Positions 8,624 through 18,295 of a stretch of DNA of 64,000 bases are shown piece after piece (the stretch's first letter is position 1; every line of letters begins with the position of its first letter). This DNA comes from VAZQ01 sp963756715. GTDB lineage: Bacteria; Pseudomonadota; Alphaproteobacteria; Rhizobiales; Xanthobacteraceae. Both the position numbers and the translations under genes were made by a program. Location: positions 186,001-250,000 of the forward strand of contig CAVWOV010000015.1 of the NCBI GenBank assembly GCA_963756715.1, in the 5' to 3' direction. The notes under the pieces were generated by a model. It was not told where the DNA came from and searched no databases. It saw only the letters and a list, made by a program, of their open reading frames with translations.

Positions 8624-9271
8624 ATGCCCGGCCTGTCCGGAAAACCCGGGCGAGACTGCCCCCTCTGCCCCCGCCTCGTGGCGTTTCGCGAAGATTGGCG
8701 CAAGCGGGAGCCGGATTGGTTCAACGCGCCGGTCGGTTCCTTCGGCCCGCGGGACGCGCGGCTCCTGATCGTGGGGCTTGCTCCGGGCCTGCGCGGCGCC
8801 AATCGCACCGGCCGCCCGTTCACCGGCGACTATGCCGGCGACCTGCTCTACGACACCTTGATCCGTTTCGGTTTTGCCCGCGGCAACTATGCGGCCCGGC
8901 CGGACGACGGCCTGGAACTGGTCGATGCCCGCATCACCAATGCGGTGCGTTGCGTGCCGCCGGAGAACAAACCAACGCCGGCGGAGATCAAGACCTGCCG
9001 CGGCTTCCTCGCCGCGACCATTGCCGAGATGCCGAACCTTGCCGTCATCCTGACGCTCGGGCGGATCTCCCATGACAGCACCTTGACCGCCCTTGAGCAG
9101 CGCCGCGCCGCCTCGCCGTTCGGTCACGGCGCTTCATTTGCGATCGGCAAGCTCAGGCTTTTGGCGAGCTATCATTGCTCGCGCTACAACACCAATACCC
9201 GCGTGTTGACGCCGGAGATGTTTCGCAACGTGTTCGCCGACGCGCGCAAGCATCTCGACATGGCCGGTTGA
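8624..9271 (+). CDS. Uracil-DNA glycosylase, family 5 (UDGb-type, Fe-S)
   Basis: It removes uracil and other deaminated bases from DNA to start base-excision repair. The 215-residue protein has four cysteines placed as in Fe-S family-4/5 glycosylases: Cys12 and Cys15 (DCPLC), Cys110 (NAVRC) and Cys125 (IKTC). Motif A reads GLAPG at 51-55, with Ala-Pro rather than the Glu-Ala-Pro-Gly of family 4, which points to UDGb. The C-terminal motif is SYHCSRYNTNT. It follows the NYN gene by 44 bases and may share its transcript. Confidence 0.88.
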   Translation: MPGLSGKPGRDCPLCPRLVAFREDWRKREPDWFNAPVGSFGPRDARLLIVGLAPGLRGANRTGRPFTGDYAGDLLYDTLIRFGFARGNYAARPDDGLELVDARITNAVRCVPPENKPTPAEIKTCRGFLAATIAEMPNLAVILTLGRISHDSTLTALEQRRAASPFGHGASFAIGKLRLLASYHCSRYNTNTRVLTPEMFRNVFADARKHLDMAG

Positions 9272-9283
9272 CCACCGGCTTTG

Positions 9284-9856
9284 TCAACGCCCGGACAACC
9301 ACGCGATCACTTCTTCGGCGCTCTTGTCCGGGGGAAACACCGGGTAGAATACTTTGCCGATCGCACCATCGTCGATCACCAGCGCCATGCGCTTGAGCAG
9401 CGTCATGCCGGCGGCCACGAACGTCGGCAGGTTGATGGCGCGGGTCAACTTGAGATCGGCATCGGACAGGATCGGAAACGGCAGATGCAGCCGTTCGACC
9501 GCCTCACGCTGGTAGGCGGTGTCCTGCGTTGACAACCCATAAAGATGCGAGACGCCGAGCCGTTTGAGTTCGGCGAAGTGATCGCGGAACGAACAGGATT
9601 GCGGCGTGCAGCCGCGCGCACCCGGGATCGCGTCCCAGCCGTCAGGCAACGCATGGCCGGGAACGCCGGTGCGCGGGTAGATGTAAACCACCGTGTGGCC
9701 AGCGAGCTTCGATAGATCGATCTGCGATCCATCGGTCGCGGCGAGCACGAGCGCAGGTAGCTTCAGACCCGTGAGATGCCGCGCGCCCCCGTCATCCTCC
9801 GGCGCCGGAAGGTTATTCGGTAAGATCGTTGGATCATGCGGCGCCGGGGTGGTCAC
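9284..9856 (-). CDS. Peroxiredoxin-like (AhpC/TSA family) protein
   Basis: Peroxiredoxins reduce peroxides through a reactive cysteine. The 190-residue protein has the thioredoxin-fold core VVYIYPRTGVPG, where BCP-type enzymes have a cysteine directly after this point. Here the cysteines come later, at Cys83 and Cys88 (RGCTPQSCSFRDHF), so Cys83 or Cys88 would be the peroxidatic residue. The rest of the fold (HLYGLSTQD, PFPILSDADLKL) is normal. It overlaps the downstream end of the preceding VOC gene by four bases, so the two form an operon. Confidence 0.8.
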   Translation of the reverse strand: MTTPAPHDPTILPNNLPAPEDDGGARHLTGLKLPALVLAATDGSQIDLSKLAGHTVVYIYPRTGVPGHALPDGWDAIPGARGCTPQSCSFRDHFAELKRLGVSHLYGLSTQDTAYQREAVERLHLPFPILSDADLKLTRAINLPTFVAAGMTLLKRMALVIDDGAIGKVFYPVFPPDKSAEEVIAWLSGR

Positions 9857-10257
9857 GAATGATCTCCACCGCTCGATTGATAGGAGATGAATTCGAGCAG
9901 CGACCCGTCAGGATCGCGGAAATACACGCTGGTGCCACTGCCGCCGGCGCCGAAGCGCTGCATGGGGCCGGCATGGACCGGCACCGCGCAGCGATCGAGA
10001 TGCGCGATCGCGTCGGCAATCGGACCCCGCCATTCGAAGCAGAGATCGCTGTTGCCGGGCTGGACCGGCAGGCGGGCAACCTCGGCGGGTTTGAAGCCCG
10101 GCCCATGCAGGTTGAGTTGCACCGCGCCGAAGCGGTAGGCGAAGCCCGTCGGCCGCGGAATGATCTCGGCGCCGAACACATCGCGGTAGAACGCGTTCGA
10201 ACGCTCCCAGTCGGAGACGTGGATGACGCAATGATCGAACGAGACTGGCAGGGCCAT
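9853..10257 (-). CDS. VOC-family (glyoxalase/dioxygenase fold) protein
   Basis: A 134-residue single vicinal-oxygen-chelate domain protein. It begins MALPVSFDHCVIHVSDWERS, with the first metal-ligand His, and ends with YFRDPDGSLLEF, carrying the typical acidic ligand. Such proteins include glyoxalases, extradiol dioxygenases and antibiotic-binding proteins, and the substrate cannot be read from sequence. It is translationally coupled (4-base overlap) to the peroxiredoxin, which suggests a shared stress or detoxification role. Confidence 0.8.
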   Translation of the reverse strand: MALPVSFDHCVIHVSDWERSNAFYRDVFGAEIIPRPTGFAYRFGAVQLNLHGPGFKPAEVARLPVQPGNSDLCFEWRGPIADAIAHLDRCAVPVHAGPMQRFGAGGSGTSVYFRDPDGSLLEFISYQSSGGDHS

Positions 10258-10297
10258 CGATCCTCTCCCGGTGCATTTTGCAATGGTCGCGGGACGG

Positions 10298-10771
10298 TCA
10301 GGCCTTGACCCGCATCAGCCGGCTTTTTTCGCGCTCCCAACTGCGTTTCTTCTCAGTCTCGCGCTTGTCGTGCAACTTCTTGCCGCGCGCCAATGCCAGT
10401 TCAATCTTGGCGCGGCCCTTCTCGTTGAAATAGAGCTTGAGCGGTACGAGCGTCATCCCCTCGCGTTCGACCGCACCGACCAGCTTGCTGATCTGACGCT
10501 TATGCAACAGCAGCTTGCGCGCCCGTTTGGGCGCATGGTTGAAGCGGCCGCCCTGGAGATATTCGGAGATGTTGGCGTTGATCAGCCACAACTCGCCGCT
10601 ACGGGCATCTGCATAGGATTCCGCGATCGTCGCCTTGCCAACCCGCAGCGACTTCACCTCGGTGCCGGTGAGCGCGATGCCGGCCTCGAAGGTCTCGCCG
10701 ATCTGGTAGTTGAAGCGCGCCTTGCGATTATGAGCGACGACGCGGCTGTTGCTGTCCGGTTTGGCGGCCAT
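10298..10771 (-). CDS. smpB: SsrA-binding protein SmpB
   Basis: SmpB binds tmRNA and brings it to stalled ribosomes for trans-translation. The 157-residue protein shows the family pattern VAHNRKARFNYQIGETFEAG, GTEVKSLRVGKATIAESYA and the basic C-terminal tail RGKKLHDKRETEKKR that enters the ribosomal mRNA channel. Length and motifs are standard. The tmRNA gene itself is not in this window. Confidence 0.97.
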   Translation of the reverse strand: MAAKPDSNSRVVAHNRKARFNYQIGETFEAGIALTGTEVKSLRVGKATIAESYADARSGELWLINANISEYLQGGRFNHAPKRARKLLLHKRQISKLVGAVEREGMTLVPLKLYFNEKGRAKIELALARGKKLHDKRETEKKRSWEREKSRLMRVKA

Positions 10772-10781
10772 TGACGGTGGC

Positions 10782-11198
10782 TCAAGCCCCCCCGCGCGCT
10801 TTCAGCAAGTCTCGAATTTCTTCGAGCAGAACTTCTTGCTTGGTCGGCGGCGCTGGCTTCGCGGCTTCTTTCTGCATAAGCCGGCTCATGAGCTGAACGA
10901 TAAGGAATAAGACCCAAGCGATGATGAGAAAGTTGATCACCGCGGTCAGAAACGCGCCCCAGGCCAGTACGGCGCCTTGCTTCTTGGCCTCGGCGAGCGA
11001 GTCAGCCGTCACATTGGACGACAGCTTGATGAAGTAGTTGGAAAAATCGAGCCCGCCGGTCACCGCGCCGATCACCGGCATGATGAGGTCACCGACCAGC
11101 GAATTCACAATGGCGCCGAACGCGACGCCGATGATGACGCCGACCGCGAGGTCGACGACATTCCCGCGCATCGCGAATTTCTTGAAATCCTCAAGCAA
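10782..11198 (-). CDS. mscL: Large-conductance mechanosensitive channel
   Basis: MscL forms a homopentameric inner-membrane pore that opens under osmotic downshock. The 138-residue protein has the conserved N-terminus MLEDFKKFAMRGNVVDLAVG, the glycine-rich TM1 (VIIGVAFGAIVNSLV), a periplasmic loop and a second membrane segment (FLTAVINFLIIAWVLFLIVQ). The C-terminal cytoplasmic helix is TKQEVLLEEIRDLLKA. Only 10 bases separate it from smpB downstream. Confidence 0.97.
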   Translation of the reverse strand: MLEDFKKFAMRGNVVDLAVGVIIGVAFGAIVNSLVGDLIMPVIGAVTGGLDFSNYFIKLSSNVTADSLAEAKKQGAVLAWGAFLTAVINFLIIAWVLFLIVQLMSRLMQKEAAKPAPPTKQEVLLEEIRDLLKARGGA

Positions 11199-11224
11199 TG
11201 GTCGCCTCCCTCATCACGCTTCTC

Positions 11225-11325
11225 GTCATTCCGGGGCCGAGCGCAGCGAGGGAACCCGGAATTCATACCCCACACAACGATTTATGAATTCCGGGCTCGC
11301 GCTTACGGCGCACTCCGGAACGATG
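11225..11325. repeat. Imperfect inverted repeat of about 43 bp arms (REP-like)
   Basis: The arms contain the exact pair CCCGGAATTCATA (11255-11267) and TATGAATTCCGGG (11283-11295). They continue outward with partial matches (CATTCCGGGGCCGAGCGCAGC on the left, GCGCACTCCGGAACGATG on the right). This resembles dispersed extragenic palindromes seen downstream of genes in Bradyrhizobium-type genomes. It lies between mscL and dapA. No second copy was found in the window by eye. Confidence 0.65.
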
Positions 11326-11358
11326 GCAAGTGATCACACACCGGCCGGAAGACCAACC

Positions 11359-12249
11359 TCAATTGACCAAGCCGGCGTGCACCATCGCGTCACGCACCGC
11401 GGTCCTGGTTTTTTCGGCCAGCGGCACCATCGGCAAACGCACCGTTTCGGCGCACTTGCCGAGCACGGAGAGCGCGAACTTGGTGGGCGCCGGATTGGTC
11501 TCGATAAACAGCGCGATGTGCAGCGGCAGTAGCTTGTCCTGCAGCTTGAGCGCGGCGGCGTAGTCGCCCTTGAGACAGGCCTCCTGGAATTCCGAACATA
11601 GCCGCGGTGCGACATTCGAGGTCACCGAAATGCAGCCGTGGCCGCCGTGCGCCATGAAACCGATGCAGGTGCCGTCCTCGCCAGAAAGCTGGTTGAAATC
11701 CTCGCCCATGGCGGCGCGCTGCTGCGAGACCCGCAGCACGTTGGCGGTCGCGTCCTTCACCCCGGCGATGTTCTTGAGCTCGAACAGCCGCGTCATCGTA
11801 TCGACCGACATGTCGATCACCGAGCGCGCCGGAATATTGTAGATGATGATCGGAATGCCGATGGCGTCGTTGATTGCCTTGAAGTGCTGATAAAGCCCTT
11901 CCTGCGTCGGCTTGTTGTAGTAGGGCGTGACCACCAGCACGGCGTCGGCGCCGGCCTTCTCGGCATGCTGCGACAATTCGATCGCTTCACGGGTCGAGTT
12001 CGAACCCGTGCCGGCAATGACCGGAACGCGACCTTTGGCCTGATCGATGCACCACTCGACGACCTGATTGTGCTCGGTATGCGACAATGTCGGGCTTTCG
12101 CCGGTGGTGCCGACCGGGACGAGGCCATGCGTGCCTTCGTCGATCTGCCAGTCCACCAAGCTGCGGAACGCCTTCTCGTCGCAGGAGCCGTTGTTGAACG
12201 GGGTGACGAGTGCGGTGAACGAGCCCTTGAAGCTCGTCTTGACAGTCAT
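11359..12249 (-). CDS. dapA: 4-hydroxy-tetrahydrodipicolinate synthase
   Basis: DapA condenses pyruvate with aspartate semialdehyde, the first committed step of lysine/diaminopimelate synthesis. The 296-residue TIM barrel has TALVTPFNNG near the start, VPVGTTGESPTLS, VVTPYYNKPTQEGL, the catalytic Tyr137 in IIYNIPARS and the Schiff-base Lys165 in GVKDATAN. Length is normal. It is divergent from the lytic transglycosylase gene. Confidence 0.96.
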   Translation of the reverse strand: MTVKTSFKGSFTALVTPFNNGSCDEKAFRSLVDWQIDEGTHGLVPVGTTGESPTLSHTEHNQVVEWCIDQAKGRVPVIAGTGSNSTREAIELSQHAEKAGADAVLVVTPYYNKPTQEGLYQHFKAINDAIGIPIIIYNIPARSVIDMSVDTMTRLFELKNIAGVKDATANVLRVSQQRAAMGEDFNQLSGEDGTCIGFMAHGGHGCISVTSNVAPRLCSEFQEACLKGDYAAALKLQDKLLPLHIALFIETNPAPTKFALSVLGKCAETVRLPMVPLAEKTRTAVRDAMVHAGLVN

Positions 12250-12474
12250 GATACGATCCTTTGATTCGCCATGGCGGCCGAAAGCCGCAGGGGCACCTTT
12301 CCCTCAACGATATCGGGAAGGTTGCGCCGATGAAAGCCCCGGCCCCCCGTCCCGCCGCGTTTTTGCCGTGGTCGGGACCGATGATTGCGGGGCGCGGAAT
12401 TAGCGCTTCATCAATATTATCAAATGAATAACGATTAGGTAGCAATTTCAAATGACGGCAACAGGAACGGCATC

Positions 12475-14603
12475 TTGAGCTTGTGGCGCCCGACGCGATT
12501 TTTGACCGGCCTCGCCGTGGCGGGGTTACTGGTCGGTGCCCAGCCCGCCGATTCGGCAAATGGTGTTCCGACACCGCGGCCGAGGCCGGGGGACGGCGCC
12601 CACGTCGCTGCCGCCGGCAAGAACCGCGTTCATGCGACGCCGAGTAAGCCGGCAAGGCCTGCCGTGCGGTTCGCACAGGCCTCGACCGTATCGACCTCCG
12701 CGACCGACCTCGCCGCCGTCAAGGAAGCCTTCGCGCTGGCGCGCCGTGGCAAGTCCGCGGAGGCCGGCGAAATTCAAGGCTCGATCAACGATCCGCTTGC
12801 TCGCAAATTGGTCGAATGGGCGATTCTGCGCAGCGACAACCAGCAGCAGCAGCAGCAGCATCGATTTCTCGCGCTACGTCGCCTTCATCAACGAGAACCC
12901 GAGCTGGCCGAGCATCGGACTGCTGCGGCGCCGCGCCGAGGCAACGCTCTGGCAGGAGCGGCTCGATCCGGCGGTGGTGCGAGGCTATTTCAGCAAGACC
13001 CACCCCCTCTCCGCCAAGGGCCGTTTCGCGCTCGGCCGCGCACTGCTGCTGCAAGGCGATCGCGCCGGCGCGCAAAGCCAGGTGCGCGCGGCGTGGCGCA
13101 ACGAAAATCTATCGAGCGAACTTGAAGGACAGGCGCTCGACGTGTTCCGGGACCTGATCACGAACGCCGACCATAAAGCCCGCATGGATATGCGGCTTTA
13201 CGTCGACGACACCGAGGACGGGCTGCGTGCGGCAAATCGCATCGGCGGCACCGCGCTCGTCATCGCCAAGGCACGCGTGGCAGTGATCAAGAAGAGCTCG
13301 AAAGCCAAGGCACTGCTCGACGCCGTGCCCTCGGATGCGCGCCGCGACATGGGCTACATCTTCAGCCATGTGCAGTTCCTTCGGCGGAGCGACAAGATCG
13401 CCGAGGCCGCCAAACTCATCCTTTCCGTTCCGCACGATCATGGCCAGATGATCGACGCCGACCAATGGTGGATCGAGCGACGCATCATCATCCGAAAGCT
13501 GCTCGATGCCGGCGACCCAAAGACCGCCTACCGCATCGCGCGCGAGGCGTCGCTCCCCAGCCGGGAGAACTATCGCGTCGACAGCCAATTCACCGCCGGA
13601 TGGATCGCGCTGCGCTTCCTCAACGATCCGGCTACGGCGCTCGCACATTTCGCCAAGATCGGCCACGGCATCGACAATCCGATCGCGCTGGCGCGTGCAG
13701 GCTATTGGCAAGGCCGTGCCGCCGAAGCGCTCGGTCGCAAGGATGAGGCGCGCACGCACTACGAGGCTGCGGCCCGCTACTCCACCGCCTATTACGGCCA
13801 GATCGCGCGAGCGCGGCTCGGCCATAAGGACATCGCGATCCGTCCGCCACCGGCTCCGGCGCCCGCCCGGCTCGAAGTGGCCCGCGCGATCGAACTGCTC
13901 TACGCCATGGACGAGCGCGACCTGGTCGCGGGGCTCGCCGCTGACCTCGGCGAACGGTCAAGCGATGCTGCCGGCCTCGCGGCGCTCGCCGAAGTCATGG
14001 CGCTGCACAAGGATGCCCGCGCCATGCTGCTGATCGGCAAGGCCGCGCTCGGGCGCGGCCTGCCGTTCGACCACTATGCCTTCCCGACCATCGGCCTGCC
14101 GGACTATCGCCCGATCGGCCCGGCGCATCGAGCCGGCGGTCGCCTACGCCATCGCGCGCCAGGAAAGCACGTTCAACCAGCGCACGGTGTCGAGCGCCAA
14201 GGCGATGGGGCTGATGCAGGTGACGCCTGCGGCGGGGAAATACATCGCGCGAAAATTCAAGGCGCATTTCGACGAGAGAAAGCTGCTCAGCGACCAGGTC
14301 TATAACGTCCAGTTCGGCGCGGCCGAACTTGGCGATCTGATCGCGGACTACCGTGGTTCCTATATCCTCACCTTCGCCGGCTATAACGCCGGCCGCGGAC
14401 GGGTGAAGGAGTGGATCGCAAAACGTGGCGATCCGCGCGATCCCAAGGTCGATCCGATCGACTGGGTCGAGCAGATTCCGTTCTCCGAAACGCGCAACTA
14501 TGTGCAGCGCGTGCTCGAGAACCTGCAGGTCTATCGCGTGCGATTTGGCGGCGGCTCGAAGCTCATGATCGAGGCGGACCTGCACCGCGGCGCGAGCCGG
14601 TAG
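12475..14603 (+). CDS. slt: Soluble lytic murein transglycosylase (two frame breaks)
   Basis: The enzyme cleaves peptidoglycan in the periplasm with formation of anhydromuramic ends. The N-terminus (LTGLAVAGLLVGAQPADSAN) is signal-peptide-like, a long helical repeat domain follows, and the C-terminal lysozyme-like domain carries the catalytic glutamate in AIARQESTFN, then SSAKAMGLMQVTP and YILTFAGYNAG. The frame breaks twice: at 12841, in a CAG run, and near 14120. One extra base at each place explains both, and the corrected product is about 708 residues. The first codon looks like TTG at 12475 with AGGAA upstream; an ATG at 12452 runs into a stop in the present sequence. Probably sequence errors in an intact gene. 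Confidence 0.85.
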
Positions 14604-14626
14604 TCAATCGCGCGCCGCCGCACAGT

Positions 14627-17119
14627 TTATTTCCGCCGAACCCAGAACTGATACATGCCGGCGAAGGCCGCCGGATTCTCGGTCTCGAATTTGTGCCACA
14701 CGCCGAGGTCGGTCAGCGCCGCCAAATCGGGGTGTTGCGTGCGGAACCGTTGCAGGACGTGCGGCTCAACCTGAAAGCCGACGAATTCAAGTTTGTTCTC
14801 GGCGAGAAACCCGTTGATCTCGGGCAGTGTCAACTGGTGCTCCTGGACATGAAAAAGCATGTCGCGGCATTCGCTGGTGGTGAAAAAATCCGGGTAGTTG
14901 GCGGCCGGCCGGATCGGCGATTGCTCGTCCAGCGCCAAAATTGCCTGGCGGCTGCGCCTGATGCCCTCGGCGGTCGGCGGAAATCCCCGCTCGGTGACGA
15001 ACGCGCGCGCCGCATTGACGATCGAGCGGCCTGGCTTGCTGTAGAGACCGACACGCATGAGGCCGTCCGGCCGCAGTAGCGTGAGGAGCGCGCGCCAGGC
15101 CGACCACGGGTCCTCGAGATGATGCAGAACGCCGCTGGCGTCGATCAGATCGAACCTGTGTCCGACCGATCCGAGGTTGAGAATATCAGCGGTAGCGAAT
15201 GTCACATTGTTCAAGCCCAGGGCGGTCGCCTGCCGCTTGGCATACGCTAGACTCGCGAGACTGAGATCGATCGCGGTCACCTCTGCGCCCGCGACCTCGC
15301 GCGCGACCTCCACCAGATTCTGGCCGGTGCCGCAGCCGGCGATCAGAATCTCGATCGCGCCACGCGGTCCAGGCGCCGGCACCGGAATGCCGCTTCCGAG
15401 ATATTCCGCGAGTGTCTTAGCCTGGACCGGCGCCGGCTTGATCCAGCGCGGGTATGGGTTTTCCTCGTACTGCTGCTTGACCTTAAGCGACACGTCATCC
15501 GCGATCGCCGTCAGGCTCGGAATCGATTGGCGCAGCCGCTGCTCTTCCAGCGGTTCGCGGACCTGCTGGGTCAGCAGCGCCGCGACCGGCGCCGGCCATT
15601 GCCGATCGAGCAGCCCTTCAATGCCTGGCACGGAATGCAGTGGTTCATATGATGCTACAGCGGCGATCAGGTGCGGGGCGATCTCGCGGCCGGCAGCCGC
15701 ATCCTCGGTCAGACGCTGCCGCAACTGCCGCACGGCGTCGAGTTCGCGCGCGGTGACGTCGAAAACGTATTCGTTGATGAAGCATTGGCGCGCAAGCGCA
15801 CAATGGAATGCGAGCATGGCACTGTCACTTGTACCGCTCGCGGCGGCGCCGAGCAGGATGACGCGCAACGCCGTGAGCAGCCGCTCGAGCTCGACATCGC
15901 ACACCGGCACGGTTTCCAGCAGCGCCTGCAGCAGTTGATCCTCCGCGATCGCCGTCGGCCGGCCGGCCAAGCCCTCCGGCATGATGCGGACCGGCCAGGC
16001 ACTGGCGGCGCGCTCGCAGTTCTCCTTGATCGCGGGATTGAGCTTGACCAGGCTCACCGCCGGGATCGCCAGGTCGGCGGGCCGGTCCCAGGGCTCCGTC
16101 AGCGCGCGCAGCATGAGCGGCCGGACGCTGCCCGGATCGAAGGTGAGGCGCCGGCCGCGCACGCATTGGACGAACAGCGCCCTCGCCTCGGCGCTGTCGC
16201 GGATGTTCAAGGCATTCACGACCGCCGCAAGCGCCCGACGGCGTCGCCTTGCGCGGCCAGGACGTTGGCCAGATTGTAGTGCGCATCGGCCGAATCCGGC
16301 TTGAGCGCCAGCGCGCTGTTATAGGCAGCCACCGCCTCGTCAAAGCGGCCGAGCATTCTTGAGCGCGATGCCGCGGTTGATCAGCGCGCCGACATGACCC
16401 GAGGCGAGGCCGAGTGCCTCGTCTAAGCTCGCAAGCGCCTCTTCGGGGCGCGCGAGTTTCAACAGGACATTGCCGCGGTTGTTGAGCACATCGGCATTGC
16501 GGGCACCGAGCGCCAGCATCGCATCGAAGCTTGCCAACGCTTCTGCATCACGATTGAGGTGAGTGAGCACATTGCCGCGATTGAAATGCGCTTCCGGTGC
16601 ATCGGCCTGCAGCGCAATCGCCCGATCATAGCTTGCGATCGCCTGCTCGTGCCTTCCGAGCTGGTGCTGCGCCGCACCGAGATTGATCCAATCGCCCATC
16701 GAATCCGGCGCCAGCGTCACGGCGCGCTCGTAACTTGCGACCGCGTCCTCGATCCGCCCAAGCTCGCTGAGCGCATTCGCCCGGTTGCCATGCGCTTCGG
16801 CAAAATCCGGCTCGCAGCCGATCGCCGCATCGAAGCTCGACAGCGCGTCTGCATTCCGGCCGAGCCGGCTCAGCGCCATGCCGAGCAGATTGTGCGCGCG
16901 CGCCTGCTGCGGAGCGGCCGCGATGGCCCGGCGGGCGACATCTGCGCCTTCGGCGAACCGTCCCTGCTGGCAGGAAGCCATCGCCGTGTAATAGAGCGCA
17001 TCGGCGTTGGCCGGATCGAGCTGCAAGATCTCGTCGTAGCGGCGCACCGCCTCTGCCAGCGCACCCTGCCGGTGCAGCAGGACGGCTTCCTGCAACAGTG
17101 CGGTGGCGGAATTCTGCAT
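14627..17119 (-). CDS. TPR-repeat / SAM-methyltransferase fusion protein (two frame breaks)
   Basis: One gene of about 831 codons, read as two pieces because of frame breaks near 16357 (one extra base) and near 16239 (one missing base). The first 290 or so residues are tandem tetratricopeptide repeats (units such as DALSSFDAAIGCEPDFAEAH). The C-terminal part is a class I methyltransferase with motif I ILIAGCGTGQN, VTAIDLSLASLAYAK and DASGVLHHLEDP. A linker motif, QQYEENPYPRW, is typical of bacterial TPR-methyltransferase proteins. The substrate is unknown; related proteins are often annotated as O-GlcNAc-like or lipid/protein methylating enzymes without proof. The total length is an exact multiple of three. 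Confidence 0.8.
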
Positions 17120-17292
17120 GGGACGGTCCTGGCATCGTGGTAGGGCGCGCAGCTATATAGGGCGCTTCACGGCGGAGTGGAAACCGCCCCGCCGAAGATC
17201 GGGCCATCAAATCAATGACCTCGAATCAATGACCTGGCGTCGCACCGCGAGGCTCGAATGAGCAGAAACATGAACATGAATGGGTCTGTCTC

Positions 17293-18180
17293 ATGAGCGA
17301 CCTCGCGATCAGCCGATTCGTGACCGCCCAGGACGGTCTGAAGCTGCACGTGCGGGATTATGGCCGTGATCATCGTTCGGCGGTGCCGGTCGTATGCCTG
17401 CCGGGATTGGCGCGTTCGGGCGCCGATTTCGAGGAACTCGCCACCGCGCTCGCGACCGATTCCCGGACGCCGCGACGTGTCTTCGCCATCGATTCGCGCG
17501 GCCGCGGCAAGTCGGACTACGATCCGAACCCCGCCAACTACAATCTCGCGGTCGAGCTGGCGGATGTGTTGGCCGTCATCACCGCGCTCGGCATCGGCCG
17601 CGCGGTGTTTGTCGGCACCTCGCGCGGCGGCCTCCTCACCATGCTGCTTGCGACAGCCCGGCCGACCGTCATCGCGGGCTGCGTCCTCAACGATATCGGC
17701 CCGGAAATCGATTCGGAAGGTCTTGCGCGAATCAAGAGCTATGTCGGCAAGCTGCCGCAGCCGGAAAACTTCGTGAATGCGGGCGCCATCCTGCAGCGCC
17801 TGTTCGGCCCCCTCTTCCCGAAATTGGGCGAGGACGACTGGATGAAATATGCACGGCGGACCTTCAAGGAGGCCGATGGCCGGCTGGTCCCCGATTACGA
17901 CGTGAAGCTGGGAACGATTATGACGGAAGTCGACCTCAACAAGCCGCTGCCGACGATGTGGAAGGAATTCGACGCTCTGGCCCAACTCCCCGTGATGGTC
18001 ATTCGCGGCAATAACTCGGACATTCTTTCGGCCGCGACCGTCGCCGCAATGCAGGCGCACCATCCGGCTCTGCAGGTCGTCGCGGTACCGGATCAGGGCC
18101 ATGCGCCGCTTTTGGCGGAGGCGGATGTCATCGGCCGCATTGCGATGTTTGTCACAGCCTGCGATCGGCCGGTCACCTGA
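17293..18180 (+). CDS. Alpha/beta-fold hydrolase
   Basis: A 295-residue alpha/beta hydrolase. It shows VVCLPGLARSG (oxyanion region), the nucleophile elbow VGTSRGGLL with Ser in G-T-S-R-G, the strand FAIDSRGRGKSDYD, and a late VPDQGHAPLL with the catalytic His. It resembles meta-cleavage-type or enol-lactone hydrolases in general layout, but substrate cannot be assigned. It stands alone, convergent with the porin gene. The Shine-Dalgarno site before the ATG is weak. Confidence 0.82.
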   Translation: MSDLAISRFVTAQDGLKLHVRDYGRDHRSAVPVVCLPGLARSGADFEELATALATDSRTPRRVFAIDSRGRGKSDYDPNPANYNLAVELADVLAVITALGIGRAVFVGTSRGGLLTMLLATARPTVIAGCVLNDIGPEIDSEGLARIKSYVGKLPQPENFVNAGAILQRLFGPLFPKLGEDDWMKYARRTFKEADGRLVPDYDVKLGTIMTEVDLNKPLPTMWKEFDALAQLPVMVIRGNNSDILSAATVAAMQAHHPALQVVAVPDQGHAPLLAEADVIGRIAMFVTACDRPVT

Positions 18181-18234
18181 TTCGCCGGACGATCGCGTCC
18201 TGATGCGACGAACCGTGCGTCCCCATAAAAGAAG

Positions 18235-18260
18235 ACCCCCGGCGGTTGCCCGCCGGGGGT
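18235..18260 (-). terminator. Rho-independent terminator for the porin gene
   Basis: An 11-bp perfect stem (ACCCCCGGCGG / CCGCCGGGGGT) has a 4-base loop. Read on the minus strand it is followed by CTTCTTTTATG. It lies 36 bases past the inferred porin stop and also just downstream of the convergent hydrolase. Confidence 0.8.
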
Positions 18261-18295
18261 TGGAGGTCGAGCCCAAGATCGCCGAGATCAGGCGA

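Noticed and set aside
12841..14120. Programmed ribosomal frameshifting in the transglycosylase
   Set aside because: No slippery heptamer with stem structure; identical kinds of shift occur in unrelated genes, pointing to sequence error.
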